NCBI GenBank assembly: GCA_014706385.1
Contig: JACGZH010000002.1
Location: 1,798,001-1,862,000 of the forward strand
Source: Phaffia rhodozyma
Lineage: Eukaryota; Basidiomycota; Tremellomycetes; Cystofilobasidiales; Mrakiaceae
Direction: 5' to 3'
Length of the DNA: 64,000 bases
Shown here: in pieces, positions 36,151 to 49,134 of the stretch
How the letters are laid out: every line of letters starts with the position of its first letter
Position numbering within the stretch: position 1 is the stretch's first letter
Made by a program: the position numbers and the translations under genes
Notes under the pieces: model-generated
Seen by the model: only the letters and a program-made list of their open reading frames with translations
What the model was told of the DNA's origin: nothing
Databases searched by the model: none

Positions 36151-39100
36151 CTATTTCTTTTTTCCCAGATTGAGTTTCAATTTCGGGAGCTCAGCTTCAG
36201 GGATCGCAAAGCTGTAAGAAGCAAAGAAAAGAGAAGAAAAGAGACAAAAGAAACTAGTCAGCACTGATGTATCTCCGTTATAATACACGAGACAGAAAGA
36301 AAAAGGAGAAAGGGACGTTGACTGACAAGGAGCTAGGCAGATGATCAACAGCAGAAGAGATACCGAGTGGTAGGCCAGACGCGGATAACGAGCTCTGGGG
36401 TTCGGCTTCTTGAGTTTGGTTGAACTCTGCCCATCGAGGACACTTTCGGTTGGTTTCTAAAAGACGAAGTTTGGAACAAGAAGAGTGGTCAGATTGATAA
36501 CCGGAGAGATGACAGCTTAAATCTCATTCTTCTTTAAAGAAGGAAGAAGGAAAGGAGAAAACATACTCATATGTCCGATGACACCACAGTTGGCACATTT
36601 TCTCTGTTAGAGAGATCACCAGACAACCGCCACAACATGGTCAACAATATGCAAAAAGGTGAAATCGAATACGAAAGAAGAAATCGGCGAACTGAGGTTG
36701 TTTGCTTGGTATTTCCGTTCTCGTCTCCGGCCAAAGCCTTCTTTCGATTGATTCGTCGAGTCTGGTTCTTCTTGAGCTTGTCCAACTCGTCTTGAATACT
36801 GGATCGGAGGTGTCGAAAAAAGAGCGTCAGAAGGAATAAGAACAGCTCAGAAACAAAGTGGGGTCTTGTTGAAACACTCACAATCGCTTCATTCTCTTAT
36901 CTCTCTCCACATCACCTGTCGGCATGACGGCTTCTGCAGCGGTCTCCTTCTCCTCGATAAGCTGTCGCTTCCGAACATAGGCGTTGATGACGTTGATGTC
37001 TCGCACGATCTCAGTCTTCCACTCTCCTTTAATCTATAAAAGATTGAAAGGGAGGAAGAAGAACCAAAGAACTCTGTGTATCAGCGAATGCCAGAAACAT
37101 TGATTGTACTACTTTAGATAGAATGAACGAACCAGCCTCTTGATCTTCAATGCTTTCCCTCCTCCTCCTGCCCCATAGCCCTTGCTGCCAACACTTATTG
37201 CATCATCACGGTCGACAGAGGAAGCTCTACTCATCGCCGAGGGCGATCTTCCTCTAGAGGCACCTGGGAACGGGGAGTACTGTGCTGGTGATGAACCACC
37301 GTAAGGGTAGCCTTCGTCGTCCCGATTTCCTACAGCTGGAGGTTTACTAGAAATACTACGGCGTCGATTCTGACCTTGACCGTCAGCCTCGTCATCCGAG
37401 AGTTCCGGAGGAATAGGATTGCTCAGGGACGAGTGTTGAAGATCCCAGATCCGTTTTGCTTCTTCTCGGAAGACTCGTTCTTGAACGACATGACCTTGCT
37501 TTTGTTGCCCTTTTGGAAGGGATGCAACGAAGGCTACAAGGATATATATATATATGTCAGATCATGTAGTCCTCAACGATTCCTTGCAAGACTGTATCAC
37601 GTACCTTTTCTATCCTCTACAGTTTCTCCTTCTCGCAAGAATATGTCCTTCATCGAGACACGGATGAAACTAAAACCTTCTCCTCGACCTGTTGGATCTC
37701 CCTCTCCATATAGCTGAACCCAAGCCTTGTCTCTCTGAGAGTGAACGTAGGTCTTAGTCATAATCCACGGAGCCAGCTTTTGCTCGGTGTCCATCTTTGC
37801 CTCATCCTCATCCTTCTCTTCTTTTTCCGAAACGCCATAACCTGCATCTTGGAGGACACGGAGACCGACTTGCATCGATTCAATCATCATGACGGATTCA
37901 GGAGCAACCATCTTGATGAGCTCTGTCGGATCGGGGAACTTTATACCAGTCTTGAGACGCCAACTTTGTTGATGAGGTCCCCTTCGATGGAATTCCAAGA
38001 AATCCTTTTCAGAGAATCAAGAAACCAAGAACACAACGGGAGTTAGCATCAAGTTTTTTTTTTTCAGCTGGTGATATCAAGACAAGTACACACCTTTAAA
38101 CGCTGTCTCATCTGAAGCTCGTGCGTATCCGGGAAGTACTTCATCAGACGAGAGAGCTTCATTCGATTTCCCTTAGCCTTCTGCAGGAGTCGGAAAGCTA
38201 CTTGGTGAGTTCGATGCTTGGCCGTTCCAGAAACCAATCGAGCATGTGGACCAGGAATCTGAACGGAAGGGATAGTCTGTCCTATAACGAAGAGGTTTTT
38301 GATCTCTCGGATGTAGTATTTTGGTTCTCCTTTAACGGTGTTTCTATCAGGACGGAAAGATCGCTCGAAACGTTAGACAGGGATCACGACAAACCGTTGT
38401 AGAACCCGGTATGAACTCACCGAATGACAAGGAAATCCGTAGGCTCGGCGTTATGACGAAACAAAGGTGCTTTGATGAGGTTGTTGTAGAGTGTTGGTTG
38501 TGTTTGACCGTGCTCGATGGGTGCAAATGTACTATACGGTGGCTCGTCCTTCGGGTCCAGCACAAACGGTTCTCCTAAATCCAACTTTGAGTCTCAACAA
38601 GGCACGGTTTAGCAGTTGAGAAATTAGAAATTCTATCGATATAAAGTCAGGCAACAAAACTAACCCTAGGAACAAATTCGTCGTTATCATCGGTTTTACG
38701 ATAGTAATTGACAAGCACACTACCCATTCCGAAACCTGACATGATAGGAGGGTGCTCCTCCTATGCAACATAAAATCGAATGGCTGTTCCAGTAATCATA
38801 TAAGCCATATTGAACATCGAAGAGAAACATACCGAAAACTCCCAGAGGACGAAAGAACTCGTGTCCTTCAGAGTCAAGTCTCCAGGTTTTCTTAAGCCCT
38901 CTGCGATATCTCCACCCTTCCCAAGCTTTCTGCCGACCTTGTCTTTAAACGTTTTTGCACTCTTGACCGGCTCGAAAGTCAGTTTTATGTTGGATGGGAA
39001 CTGCAGAGCAGGACGATGCCAAGACCGAGCGTCGTTCTTCGATATGCATGTCTTGTACTGTGTAGATCAATTTGTTGAACAAACGTAAATCAAAAGATAG

Positions 39101-40839
39101 TACTGGCATAATTCGTTAAAGATAGTCTTACGTAGGGTAGTTGGAGCTTGAGAGCGGGGTAAGAGTGCTGGACAATAATCGACCCAAATGTCTGTCGAAC
39201 TCGATGCTTCATACCCTCATAGTGATGGTCGTTGGAGATATTATACGGATCGAGGTTTGTTGGCGCCAGTCGTGCAGAGACAACCTGTTTTGGAGAGGAC
39301 GGCTTCTTGACGACGTTTGTTGCTTTTGTAGGCAGTTTAACATAAAATTTCAGTCAGACGGAACTGAATAATCAAGAGACAAAATCTCCTACTGACCGTC
39401 CACACTCTCCTCTTCTTCTATAGGTCTTAAGAACTCTGGCCGAGGTGATTTTGTGCTATCGAACATGATAAGATTAGCCCAGCTTCCTTCATCCAACTCC
39501 CGATTGAAAGGCGTAAGCGTGTCCGGCCGGCGTCGCTTGTTGAGAGGTCTAGCGCATAGCCAACCAGACATGGTTAGCCACACAGAATGTTGAGGACGCG
39601 ATGCGAGGGAAAGAATGTGACTCACGGTCCGGAACTATCAAACATGATTTGGGTTTCCCATTCCATCATGTTTACCATGTCATAGCTTCGGGGATCATTC
39701 ACCCCAATGTCCCAATACCAATCTGTGCACGAATGCACCCGCTGGCAAAGAATACATACTGTGTATCAGATGGATTATCAAAGTTTGGCTGTGATAAAAT
39801 CATGAGTAGAGAGGTACACTCACAGCTCGAGCCTTCTCTAACAACTCATCGTCCTCAACTCCTTCTGTGTCTTCCCAGACGTTTTCAGCATCCAGATTGG
39901 GTGGCTTTGGAAGGATTCTACTTAATGTCTTGACGCGAGGGGCAGGCGGTGATTCCAACAGACTGGGAAACCCCACTCTAGGAGGAGAGAGCGGCTTGAC
40001 TAGAAAATCAAAGAAACAGCTGAGCAAGACGCGGATGGTAGCGAAACATAGAGAGAAACAATACTCGAAGAGACTACGAACTGTGTTCCCGATATCTCTT
40101 CTTCGGCTTTCCTTTGGGGATTTTAGCGAATCTACTTGGATTTGAGAACATATCGACAAAGTTTAGAGTCTCTCCCTTTCTGAAATCAGGAAACATCTCC
40201 TCGATCGTTCTCTCCACCCGTACAGGAGGTTTGATAGGTGATACAGGCGGCAAGGAAACCTCCACTGGTTCTGACTTTACATCCATCAGACTGGCTGTCG
40301 CTGCCGGTGCTGGTGACGATACCGCCGAAGAGGATGGCGAGGCCGAAGGGGATGCGGTTGAGATGGCGTTCGAATTAGTTTTATTGAGCATGGCTAGACC
40401 CTGAAGGTAGTATTTGTCTGTCGAAGAAGTAGAGGGAAAGGCATAGGTATCCGGTTGGCTGTATGTGTGTAAGAGAATCCCAAACTGTTAGGTTCAAAGA
40501 GAACATACATGGAAACAAGCATGAAGTCTGGTAGCATACGGACGTTTTCATCTCTTCATCGATTTCCTTCTCCCAATCCTTTCCCTTTCCCGCACCCAAG
40601 TTGTCCTCATCATCTTCCCAGTTGTCGTTGTAGATATCGTCTTTGCCCAGAGCTCGTTTCGATCCACCCAGTCCGACGTTGCTCAACCCTTCAGCTCCTT
40701 CTCCGACTTCGGCGAGAACGGCCTCGAGGGCGAGATCTCCAAGGAAGGAGTAGTCCTATTTCAATGACAACAGAAGCATCACACGTCAGACAAGAGATAA
40801 CAGGCTAATATACCATAGGTCTACACGTACTTCTGCCAT
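36151..40839 (-). CDS. TAF1: TAF1, largest TFIID subunit (TAF145/250 type)
   Basis: Scaffold of the general transcription factor TFIID in the nucleus. The start is the ATG at 40839 (MAE, intron, then DYSFLGDLALEAVLAEVGE). An acidic stretch follows (NDNWEDDEDNL). The hallmark DUF3591 start is near 40070-40210 (IEEMFPDFRKGETLNFVDMF). Later blocks include NYYRKTDDN, PTLYNNLIKAPLFRHNAEPT and TDFLVIR near 38440-38700, and FPDPTELIKMVAPESVMMIE near 37860-37970. A zinc-knuckle segment KCANCGVIGHM (near 36570-36600) is followed by TNRKCPRW. The C terminus AIPEAELPKLKLNLGKKK ends at 36151. No bromodomain follows, as usual in fungi. More than ten introns. Confidence 0.9.
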
Positions 40840-41119
40840 ATGTGGCGATAATGATAATGGTGATGATGGAGGATTCGAATCAGGTAGGGACACCGTGGGC
40901 GAACAAGCCAAGTCGTTGCGTCAGACGCTGTTGGCTTATGTAAGCAAACAGACTGATCTTTGAATAGCAACGTCTGGCCGGTTAGAATGTCGAGCTTTGA
41001 TCTGGACTCAGGATGTGTTCATATTGGGGACTATGTACGCTTAGGCATGGCAGAACAGCAAGCCGTTCGATGTCTCTCTAGAGCAAGAAGACAACCAGAT
41101 AGAATCGGTCACAGGAAAA
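40840..41119. other. Intergenic between TAF1 start and JMJD7-like stop
   Basis: 280 bases, holding the TAF1 promoter. GATAATGATAATGGTGATGATGG is at 40846-40868. No other feature is seen. Confidence 0.4.
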
Positions 41120-42713
41120 TCATATATCTTCAACATCCTCTTCCTCCTCCTCCTCCTCCTCGTCGCTATCCACAGCTCCGTCCTCGATCCAATTTAGTTC
41201 TCTTCCGGCTCGTTCTAGAAACGTTCTCATCACCCATCTTTCGCCAGTGAAATCAGAGTCAAACCACCAATTCACCGCTGCACAGAATCCTTCGTCGCCC
41301 TCGGTCTGGGTGACATAGTGCCACCAGCCCGAGGGAAGATAGAGTGCGTCCCCTTCATCGACATTGATAGACATAGGACGGGCATGTCTGAATAACGGAG
41401 TAGGCGCCGTCGAAGGAGGAAGAGTCGGATTCACCGACGCCCACGGAATTTGACCGGTTTGTTTGTCATCTTGAACTGGTGACGAAGGCAAAAGAGACAG
41501 GGAGGAAGACTCGCTAGACCGATGCCACTTGGCGTGCGGATATAGTTTGGCTACAAATTCGTCAGAGTAAAATCCAGTCAATAAGATATGACGATCCGGA
41601 ACAGTTTTAGTTGTAAGATCGACCTACTTCCTACTAACAATCCTTCAGTCGGAGGCAAGACTGTAAATGTTTTCGAGCCTCTGATGACGGCATAGATATT
41701 CTCGTAAGGGTCTTTGTGCAAAGAAGTAGCGCTTGCGGAGGTGCCGATCCAGATGTTTGTTGCATCCGGATGCTCTTGACCTTCGTCAAAAGTGAATACA
41801 GGATACCTCCTTCAGCATGATGTACAGCCAACCGTGTGATGAGACAAATAGAAGATACGATGGGCTAAGCAACTAACCCAAGGCCTCGTTTGCCCATGGA
41901 ACATCCTGAGGGACATCATCAAGTAAAGCGGCGTACTCCGTGTCCTCGCTGTAAGGGTTATAAAGATTTCCGTTCTGCGATTGCAGATAGACAATCTCCG
42001 TGGTATTCGAGGGCGATGCTGAGTCAACAGAAGATTGCAGAAGGAAGAGGGGGGATCAATACTATTGAGGTCTGAGGATACTTTTGAGGGATACGGATAT
42101 TGTCGAGCTCACTCAGTTTGTTCAGGAAAGACTGCATAGTCATTTTCTCCGCGTGAGGCTCAACAAAGTAGGCGGTTGAATGTTCAAGATCCTCAGGCGG
42201 ATGGTCATACAAAGCATCTGCGTTTCTAACAGACAATTATTGAGCTAAGTCTTCCGGAACCGAAGACTGGCAGGGTAGTCGAGATAACTTACCCATCAGG
42301 AGTTACGGCCACGCTGATCAATTGCTCGCCCATGGTGTCTGAGAGGTAAGAGGCCGACCATTTTCCAAAAGCAGGGATCGACCGACCGTACCCTGTCGAT
42401 GATCCAGTCCGGCGTCAGAAACGCAATCTAGAAAAGCGTCTATCGTCCTCTCACCTTTGATGACGACCGGCCGCCCAAGTTGGACAATTTTGCTAAACTG
42501 AAGAGGCGTGGGAGGTGCAGATAGAGTCTCATAAGAAGTTCCATTCATGTCTTCTTGTCGGAAGAGTGTGAATACGATCAGCTCTTCGCCCCTGACATCA
42601 TCCCTTGATTTGCACCACTGTGTTCGTCGGATGATTGGTCACGAACCCTGATAGTCTTTGATAAGCTTGAGAGAGTTTCTAGCCAGAGTGCTTGATTCTA
42701 TTTCGAGAGCCAT
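41120..42713 (-). CDS. JMJD7-like JmjC-domain hydroxylase
   Basis: 2-oxoglutarate/Fe(II) oxygenase of the JMJD7 group (lysyl hydroxylase/peptidase-type JmjC proteins). The start at 42713 gives [20 protein letters not shown]. Exon 2 continues [17 protein letters not shown]. Then [18 protein letters not shown], a typical entry to the JmjC fold, [15 protein letters not shown] and [12 protein letters not shown] follow. The metal site reads [15 protein letters not shown] (H-x-D) and [11 protein letters not shown] (distal His), with [16 protein letters not shown] near 41330-41390. The tail is acidic ([16 protein letters not shown]). Length about 380-400 residues. The three Fe ligands are present, so activity is expected. 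Substrates are unknown here; in mammals JMJD7 acts on DRG GTPases. Confidence 0.85.
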
Positions 42714-43147
42714 ATGTGTATCGGTATTGATCGTGTAGAGAGGGTGAGAGTTGGTAGTTCGTGATATGTGGTCACTGCTCCTCTTATTTTCTTTCGACCT
42801 AGTCGTCGCTCCAGATTTCGCTCCTCTCTACCATCCATCGATCCGACAAGATGGGCAGAGTACAGAAGCCCAAATACATGCTCTTGGAACAAGATGTATC
42901 ATTTTAGTGAAACCAAGATTCTTAAGAGTCTGCACTTTGAAGTAAACGAACGTGTCCAGTCTCTCTGCGTCCAACTTCAATGACGCTAACGACGATACAT
43001 GTCCTGAAGAACCGACAGAATGAACATCATCATTAATGTCACATAACATCATCAATGTCACATAGCATCTATCAACATTCCACAAATGAGAAAGCTTCGT
43101 CCTCTCCCCTTTTCTTTCAGTAACTGCCCTCAAAGCTCATCACAGGT
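42714..43147. other. Intergenic, JMJD7-like promoter and GFA gene 3' flank
   Basis: 434 bases between two minus-strand genes. Two adjacent near copies of AACATCATCATTAATGTCAC lie at 43023-43063. No gene is seen. Confidence 0.45.
43023..43063. repeat. Imperfect direct repeat, about 20 bases
   Basis: AACATCATCATTAATGTCAC followed at once by AACATCATC-AATGTCAC (three bases shorter), immediately after each other in the 3' flank of the GFA gene. Confidence 0.7.
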
Positions 43148-43698
43148 TCATTTCTCGAGCTTGCCTTCCGCTTTGATCTCGTACTCATCCCACTTAGGCA
43201 GACCATCATCTATATCGATCACGCGTGTATCGTAGAAGATATGGCCAGTGGGTTTCATGAGATCCAGGCCGATAGGCTTCCCAGAGCGATCTCGGTTGAG
43301 GGTGGACGGCCAAATGGAATATCTAAAGTTGCGCGGAGTCATAGACAGTGCGCATGAGCAAAAAGAAGGAGTTCGTAAGTACCGAGATTATACCATTGAA
43401 TGACTCACTCATCTGTCTTGGACGACCATGTACCTATCGGACTCCCACACTTCTCGCATCTCAGCTTGAACTTTCCTTCCTTCTGTTCATACCTTGCAGG
43501 CTCGGCTCCTTCGAACGAGATCGCTTGTTCTTTCCAGTGAGTGGTATGTACGAACGGCGTTCCATTCATTCGTTGGCAGCCTGTGCAATGGCAATAGGCA
43601 GACATCGTCAAGTTTGTTGACCCATCGGTAAGCGACGTCGGATGGAGTGTGTACCGAGTCTGTTGGCAGAAGCAGCTGCCGTTCAAGGAAGATGTCAT
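43148..43698 (-). CDS. GFA/CENP-V-type zinc domain protein
   Basis: Two exons. The start at 43698 gives MTSSLNGSCFCQQTRYTLHP. The zinc ligands of the GFA (glutathione-dependent formaldehyde-activating, Mss4-like) fold are all present: SCFC, YCHCTGCQRMNGTPF and LRCEKCGSPIGTW. An intron with donor GTGAGT (near 43404) joins the domain to YSIWPSTLNRDRSGKPIGLD and a C-terminal HIFYDTRVIDIDDGLPKWDE, the usual end of fungal GFA proteins. The length, about 155 residues, fits the family. Most such fungal proteins have no proven substrate; S-hydroxymethyl-glutathione chemistry is doubtful outside the founding member. Confidence 0.9.
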
Positions 43699-44257
43699 GT
43701 TTATTTCGGTTCTCTAGTGGTATGAATGAGCGAGAGAAGGAACTATGCTGAACAGAGCGGAGGGATATAAGATAGAAAGGAAGATTGGGTGAAGATAAGA
43801 GACGCTCAATGGGCTGAACTGAACTGGCTGTATGTCATGATGACGTCTGCTGATCTCGACAATGTAATTCAGCTGATAGAGAAATACTTCATCACTTTTG
43901 CTTGCTAGATGTACAATGGTCAGTCCACACAAGATGAGGCACAGAGGAATGAACAATCAAAATGGTTTTATAGATTGTGAGAAGAGATAAAAAGAAACTG
44001 AGCAAAAAGAAATTTAGATCAACCCATAGGATGCAGGGGAGCCGGAAAACCAGATCAGTAGAGGGGAAGGAGAAAAAGAACATGCCAGGACCCCAAAAAA
44101 ACGAGAACGAGGGAAGATCGAGAGAAAACAGGAACATAGTAAGAGTCAAACAGAAACGATAGATTAAAGAAATTGGAGAATATTGAAACGAGACGTAGGG
44201 TTGACCCTCTCAAGCAAAGAAGAGGATCTACGCATCATACCCTAACAAACCACTAAT
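43699..44257. other. Intergenic, GFA promoter and PUB1 3' flank
   Basis: 559 bases between two minus-strand genes. It is A/G-rich on the plus strand (44000-44150), as in the 3' flank of a minus gene. No gene is seen. Confidence 0.45.
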
Positions 44258-46397
44258 CTAGTTCTGGGGAGCAGCACCGGCCTGGTTGTAGAAATCTCCC
44301 CAACCGGACTGTGCTCCTCCGGCAGCAGCGGGGGCCTGCATGGACTGAGCAGCCAGAGCCTGTTGGTAGTAAGCCTGCTGAGCGGCAAGAGTGGCAGGGT
44401 CCTGAGCCTGCTCACCCTGTCCGGGGATAGCTCCCGCAGCGGGAGCTCCGGGCTGCTGTCCGTAAGCGGGGTAGCCAGCGAAGGGATACTGTCCATAGGC
44501 GTTGGGAGGCATGCCGTACATCTGGGGAGGCTGCATGCCGTACTGAGGAATACCTCCTCCGGGCTGTCCACCCATAGCACCAGCTCCGGGCTGAGCTCCT
44601 CCCTCACCGGGCATCCTACGAACCAAGGCGTTGTTAATGTCATGACATACACATGCTCAGATTAAAGTATGAAGCGAATGCTCACCTGTCCTTACCCCAG
44701 CTACACTTGACGGGTCGGCCGTGAACAAGCTGGCCCTGGAGCTGAACGATAGCCATGGCAGCATTCTCGTGAGAGTCAAGCTTGACGAAAGCGAATCCTC
44801 GATCAGCCTGCATCCTGATCTCAACAATGTAACCGTAGCCCTGAAGTCAAAATCATCGGCTAGAATATCAGTATCATCCTATGCGTCGAAACAAACAATC
44901 AGCCAAGCTCGAAGGAAACGAACCTGGAAGAGAGGGATAAGATCGGCTTGGGTGGTGTATGGAATCAAGTTTCCAACGTAGACGGTGGTGTTGAAAGCGG
45001 GGGTCTGTCCAACTACAACCTCGTAGCTGAGGGGTCCACCCTGGAAGTTGATGGGGGCGGGAGCACCTCCAGCACCACCCATTCGGGGCTGCTGGTTCTG
45101 CCCGCCGGCTCCAGCCTGACCTCCGGTCTGAGTTTTCTGTGCCCAAGAAAGTCGAAATCATTGTCGAGTTCAGCGACAAGGGCCCAATGTCGATGACATA
45201 ATCATTGACAGAGGACAAACCTGGTTGGCCCAGTTGACTCGAATAGCTCGGGATCCGAGCCACTCTCCGTTCATGGTGGCGATAGCCTGTTCGGCATCGG
45301 TCTTGTCTCGGAAAGCAAGGAAACCGTAACCTCGGCTCTTGCCTGTATGGACGGCAGATAACGTCAGTGTCTCACTCTTAATGAATAGGCACGACACAAC
45401 GATAAACTTACCGGAGCTCATATCCCACATGACTCGAGCGTCAGAGAGGGTTCCGAAAGCACCGAAGGCCTTGTTGAGGATCTCGTCGTTGACCTCAGGG
45501 GAAAGATCTCCAACAAAGACGTGGAAGTGGCCCTGAGTATCCTACATTGTGGCAAAAGAGAAGAGACATACGATATATGCGTTCAGCTTGAATCCAAACG
45601 GCCCAAGGCGTTCAGGAGCACTGACCTCCTTGTTCTGCTGTCCCTGGTAAGCCCAGTTGACTTTGATCTCAGTGTCGAAGATCTTTCGGCCGTTGAGGGT
45701 CTGGAGAGCAGTCTCAGCGGCTCGCATATCCATGCTTTGATGAGATGAGATCAGGGTCAACACCTGTCATCGACTGTGATGATGATAACAATGAAATATA
45801 AAAAAAGAATCGCGTGAACACTCACTACTCAACGAAACCGTAGTTGAGACCACCGTGCTGGTAGTTTCTGTCAGGGATGATCTTGACATTCTGGACAGGT
45901 CCAGCGACGGCGAAAATCTCGGTAAGCATGTACTCTGGAAGAGCAAGAAAAAGTAACGCACATCAGCATCCTTTCCACATCCTGAGCATATTAAACGCAA
46001 TTACAATGAGGCGTACTCACCAGTAACTCGAGGGGAAAGGTTTCCGACGTAGAGATGAGCTCGTCTGACAAAGGAAACAGTGCAGAGGTTTGCTTAATGT
46101 AAGCTTTCAAACTGACAGATTGGTCCAAGGGGAAAAAAGAAGCGAGAGGAATATACGCGGCGAACAAAAAAGAAAAAGCTTACCGCTGTGTGTACAAAGA
46201 AAAAAACGCCCCAAGGTAGACGGTCGAGTTTTTGAAGCGAAGGTGTGATTCGAGTCAATTGTGAAACACCAAAGAACGGGTTGCTCATATGATAATACAA
46301 AAGGGTAAGGTGAACGTACGGGAGCCTCTCCCTCGACGTTAGCAGGGGCGTTGGCGTCGAAAGCGGGCTGGGGCTGTTGCTGCTGCTGGGCGTCCAT
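44258..46397 (-). CDS. PUB1: Pub1/TIA-1-type RNA-binding protein
   Basis: Poly(U)/AU-rich RNA-binding protein of stress granules and mRNA turnover. The start at 46397 gives [20 protein letters not shown]. Three RRMs follow. RRM1 begins [13 protein letters not shown] and includes YGFVEY and [14 protein letters not shown]2 is [19 protein letters not shown] with [19 protein letters not shown] and [12 protein letters not shown]3 is [20 protein letters not shown] with [20 protein letters not shown] and VKCSWGKDR. The C terminus is Gly/Gln/Pro-rich ([18 protein letters not shown]), ending [13 protein letters not shown], a prion-like tail. Both RNP1 and RNP2 motifs are intact in each domain. About eight introns. 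Confidence 0.95.
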
Positions 46398-47267
46398 TGT
46401 GAAGGCAGAAATCGATCCGAAAGGGTGGGAAAGATATCAAGGAAAAGGGTGACTGCTGGGTGTCGATTAAAGGAATACCATCAGGATCCATGAGCCAGGT
46501 AACAAAGGAGATAGCGATTGATATTGATATGGCAGCAGACAAGAAAATCGCGGTCGGTTTGAGAGATCCAGCAAACGGCAAGGAAAAAAATACCACAAGA
46601 GGTAAGATTTCGAACAAGACAGGATGAAAACAACAGAGTCATGAAGAAACAGATTTCAAAATCAGTTTCAGTCGGATCCGTCATGATCCGGATAGGTTAT
46701 ACGACGGATGTTGAACCTGAGGAATGGGATCAGGATGCAAAACTCACCTTGCGAAAGAAGAGATAGGTCGAGTGCTTTTTCGCTGGACAAAAGCAGACAA
46801 GAAAGGTGGATGAAAAGAACGGAGATAGAGAGAAGAGAAAGGAGATAGAGAAAGAGAGAGGAGAGAGAGAAAGAGAAGAGAGAGAGAGAGAAGAGAAGAG
46901 AGAAAGAGAGAAAGACTTGGATGAGTCTGGTTGAGAGGCAAAGATGGAAGATGGGTGGGTATCGGAAGAAGTCGTGGCGGGGAGTTGGACGAGCGAAGGG
47001 AAAGTCTGCTGGAACTTTTTCTGCTGGGTAAAAAAAGGTTACAGTCCGGTTACATAACCACACACCCCACTTTCTATGATGCTCGGCAAGGTTGATCAAA
47101 CGCAATCAGTCTGTCCATTGGAAGATATCTCATAGAGAGCTTGGTTTATATATGTGTGCTGAGGGTAGAGCTGTGATGAGACTAGATAGGTATGATTCAT
47201 TGATTATACATGCAACAAGATTTTTCTGAAGTTATTCCGTTCACTCGCTCCGTCCAGGCAAAGCCGT
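46398..47267. other. Intergenic, PUB1 promoter/5' UTR and PHB1 3' flank
   Basis: 870 bases between two minus-strand genes. A GA-rich tract of about 120 bases at 46795-46917 (polypyrimidine on the PUB1 coding strand) is the main feature and probably lies in the PUB1 leader or its promoter. GGTTACAGTCCGGTTACAT is at 47036-47054. No gene is seen. Confidence 0.5.
46795..46917. repeat. Long GA-rich (polypurine) tract
   Basis: About 120 bases of almost only G and A on the plus strand, with GAGAGA runs (46850-46890). On the PUB1 coding strand it is a CT tract, a feature of highly expressed fungal promoters and UTRs. Confidence 0.75.
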
Positions 47268-48793
47268 TTACTGAGCGTTTACATTCAGCAACATGTTGCC
47301 ATTACTCGAAGGAAGGTAGGTCACGTTCCTAGAAGAAGCAAGTGTAGTGGCAACTTCCCTGGCGGTTTCGATTCGTCGAAGGTTGACGAAAGCCGCTCCG
47401 GCCTTATCGAGAGATCGACCGATGGTGGTCGCAGCCTCGGCCTCTCCTTCGGCTCGAATAACACCGGCCTGTCGCTCGTGCTCGGCCTTAAAGATAGTTT
47501 ATAGAGAGAGTAAGGCGAGTAATTGATAAGTTGTCTACAAGACAAAGAAAGAAGAAACGGCCAGTGTTGTACGTACCATCTCAACAATGAACTTTGCACG
47601 CTCAGCATCTTGCTGAGCAATCTGCTTTTGCTCGACGGCAGTAGTGAATTCTTTACCGAAGGTCATGTGGGTCTGAGGAGGATTATGAAGTATTGCTCAG
47701 TGGTACTCTGATAGAGAAAGCAAGGCTGCAGTCAAACTACAGAGACAAAAGCACTCACGATGGAAACATCCTCTAGCTTGATGTTGAACTCAGCCGCTCT
47801 CTTCAGTAGATCGGCTCGGATTCGAGCAGAGACCTGTATGAAGGTTTATAGAGCATCAGCTCACATGCCGGTTGTACTGGTACTGCATCCAAAATAAATA
47901 AATAGATAACCACTCACAAGCTCCCTCTCTTCGATAAGCTCGGCAGCATTATGCTGAGCAACAATGGCCTTGAGAACCTCATTCCCAATGGAAGGAAGCA
48001 CACGCTCATCATAATCCTGTCCGAGGTTTTGGTAGATTTTGGGAAGATGATCGACATCAGGTCGGGAGAGAATTCGAAGTGTTATAGACACCATTTGCAA
48101 GTCTTGAGGGAGGAGATCGGTCAGCTCTATGGATACATTGGAGTCAATCAGAAAGGAGCGGAGCAGATGTCTTACCCTTGGACCCAGTAGTCGTGTTGAT
48201 GTTCTGGATAAAAGGTATTGATAGATTCAGCATGTGTACACATAACAGTTAGATCAACGGCAGCGTCACGAACTCGGGGCTTGATTCGAACATCATACAA
48301 GATAGCTCGCTGTAACCAAGGAATCATGAAGTGAGTCCCCTCTCCAGTGGCCTGTCGCATAGAACAAAAGGTAATTGATAAAGTAAGCAAATATAGAGAC
48401 ATGTGGTTGTCGATGCGTTCCCCTTCGCCCTCTCGATCTCCCATCAGCCTCACGTGACGCTGATGATCGCAACCATGTATGATCGCATCTGCAAAAGAAG
48501 AAGGTCGACGCACCTCATTCTTGACTCCCGAGAATCTGTCGAACATGACGGCTCTGTAGCCTCCAGGCACATCGTAAATTGAGGACTGGACGATGGCAGC
48601 TCCAAAGATGGCAGGAACTAGAGATTTCGATCAGAATAGAGAAAGAAGAAAAAGGAAGAAATAGTGGAGGAAGAAGGATGAATAAATCAGGTCACATATC
48701 AATTGCTTCCCTTATAGGTTCTTTATTTTGCAAAACCTAGCACAAAAACTTACCGGCGAGCCTGCTAGCGAGATTGATGAGACCGGCAGACAT
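47268..48793 (-). CDS. PHB1: Prohibitin 1
   Basis: Subunit of the prohibitin ring complex of the mitochondrial inner membrane, a chaperone and m-AAA regulator. The start at 48793 gives [13 protein letters not shown]. Next come [20 protein letters not shown] with [15 protein letters not shown] (the PHB domain entry), [40 protein letters not shown] and [20 protein letters not shown]. The coiled-coil segment has [20 protein letters not shown], then [19 protein letters not shown] and a Glu/Arg helix. The end reads [11 protein letters not shown], stop at 47268. About six introns. All blocks match Phb1 rather than the longer Phb2. A CACGTG box also occurs inside an intron at 48451-48456. Confidence 0.95.
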
Positions 48794-49134
48794 GTTTGAT
48801 GGTGATGAAGGTGGGAAGAAGAGAATAGATGATGAAACAATAGGTGGTGGGATTGAATAGAACGTGAAGCTCGCTCATTCTCCGTCGAGCTGGATGCCGT
48901 GTCTGCCGATCGTGGTTACGCAGCCGTGCGGCATAGCTTTGATTCACGTGACGACATGGAATGATGATTGTGGCGAACAAGATAATCATCTATTTCGAAT
49001 AACCGACATCAGGGAAAGTCGCCATCATCTTTACACCCCATAATCATTTATTCAGTCCTCTCTTTTTTCCTCAACATACATAATACAATCTACTGCTGTT
49101 TCACTCGCATAAAAAGTACACGATATTGCTTCAT
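48794..49134. promoter_or_regulatory. Divergent promoter PHB1 / cystathionine gamma-synthase with TCACGTGA
   Basis: 341 bases. The octamer TCACGTGA is at 48945-48952, 152 bases upstream of PHB1 and 183 upstream of the plus-strand start. This is the classical Cbf1 site of fungal sulfur genes. Confidence 0.65.
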
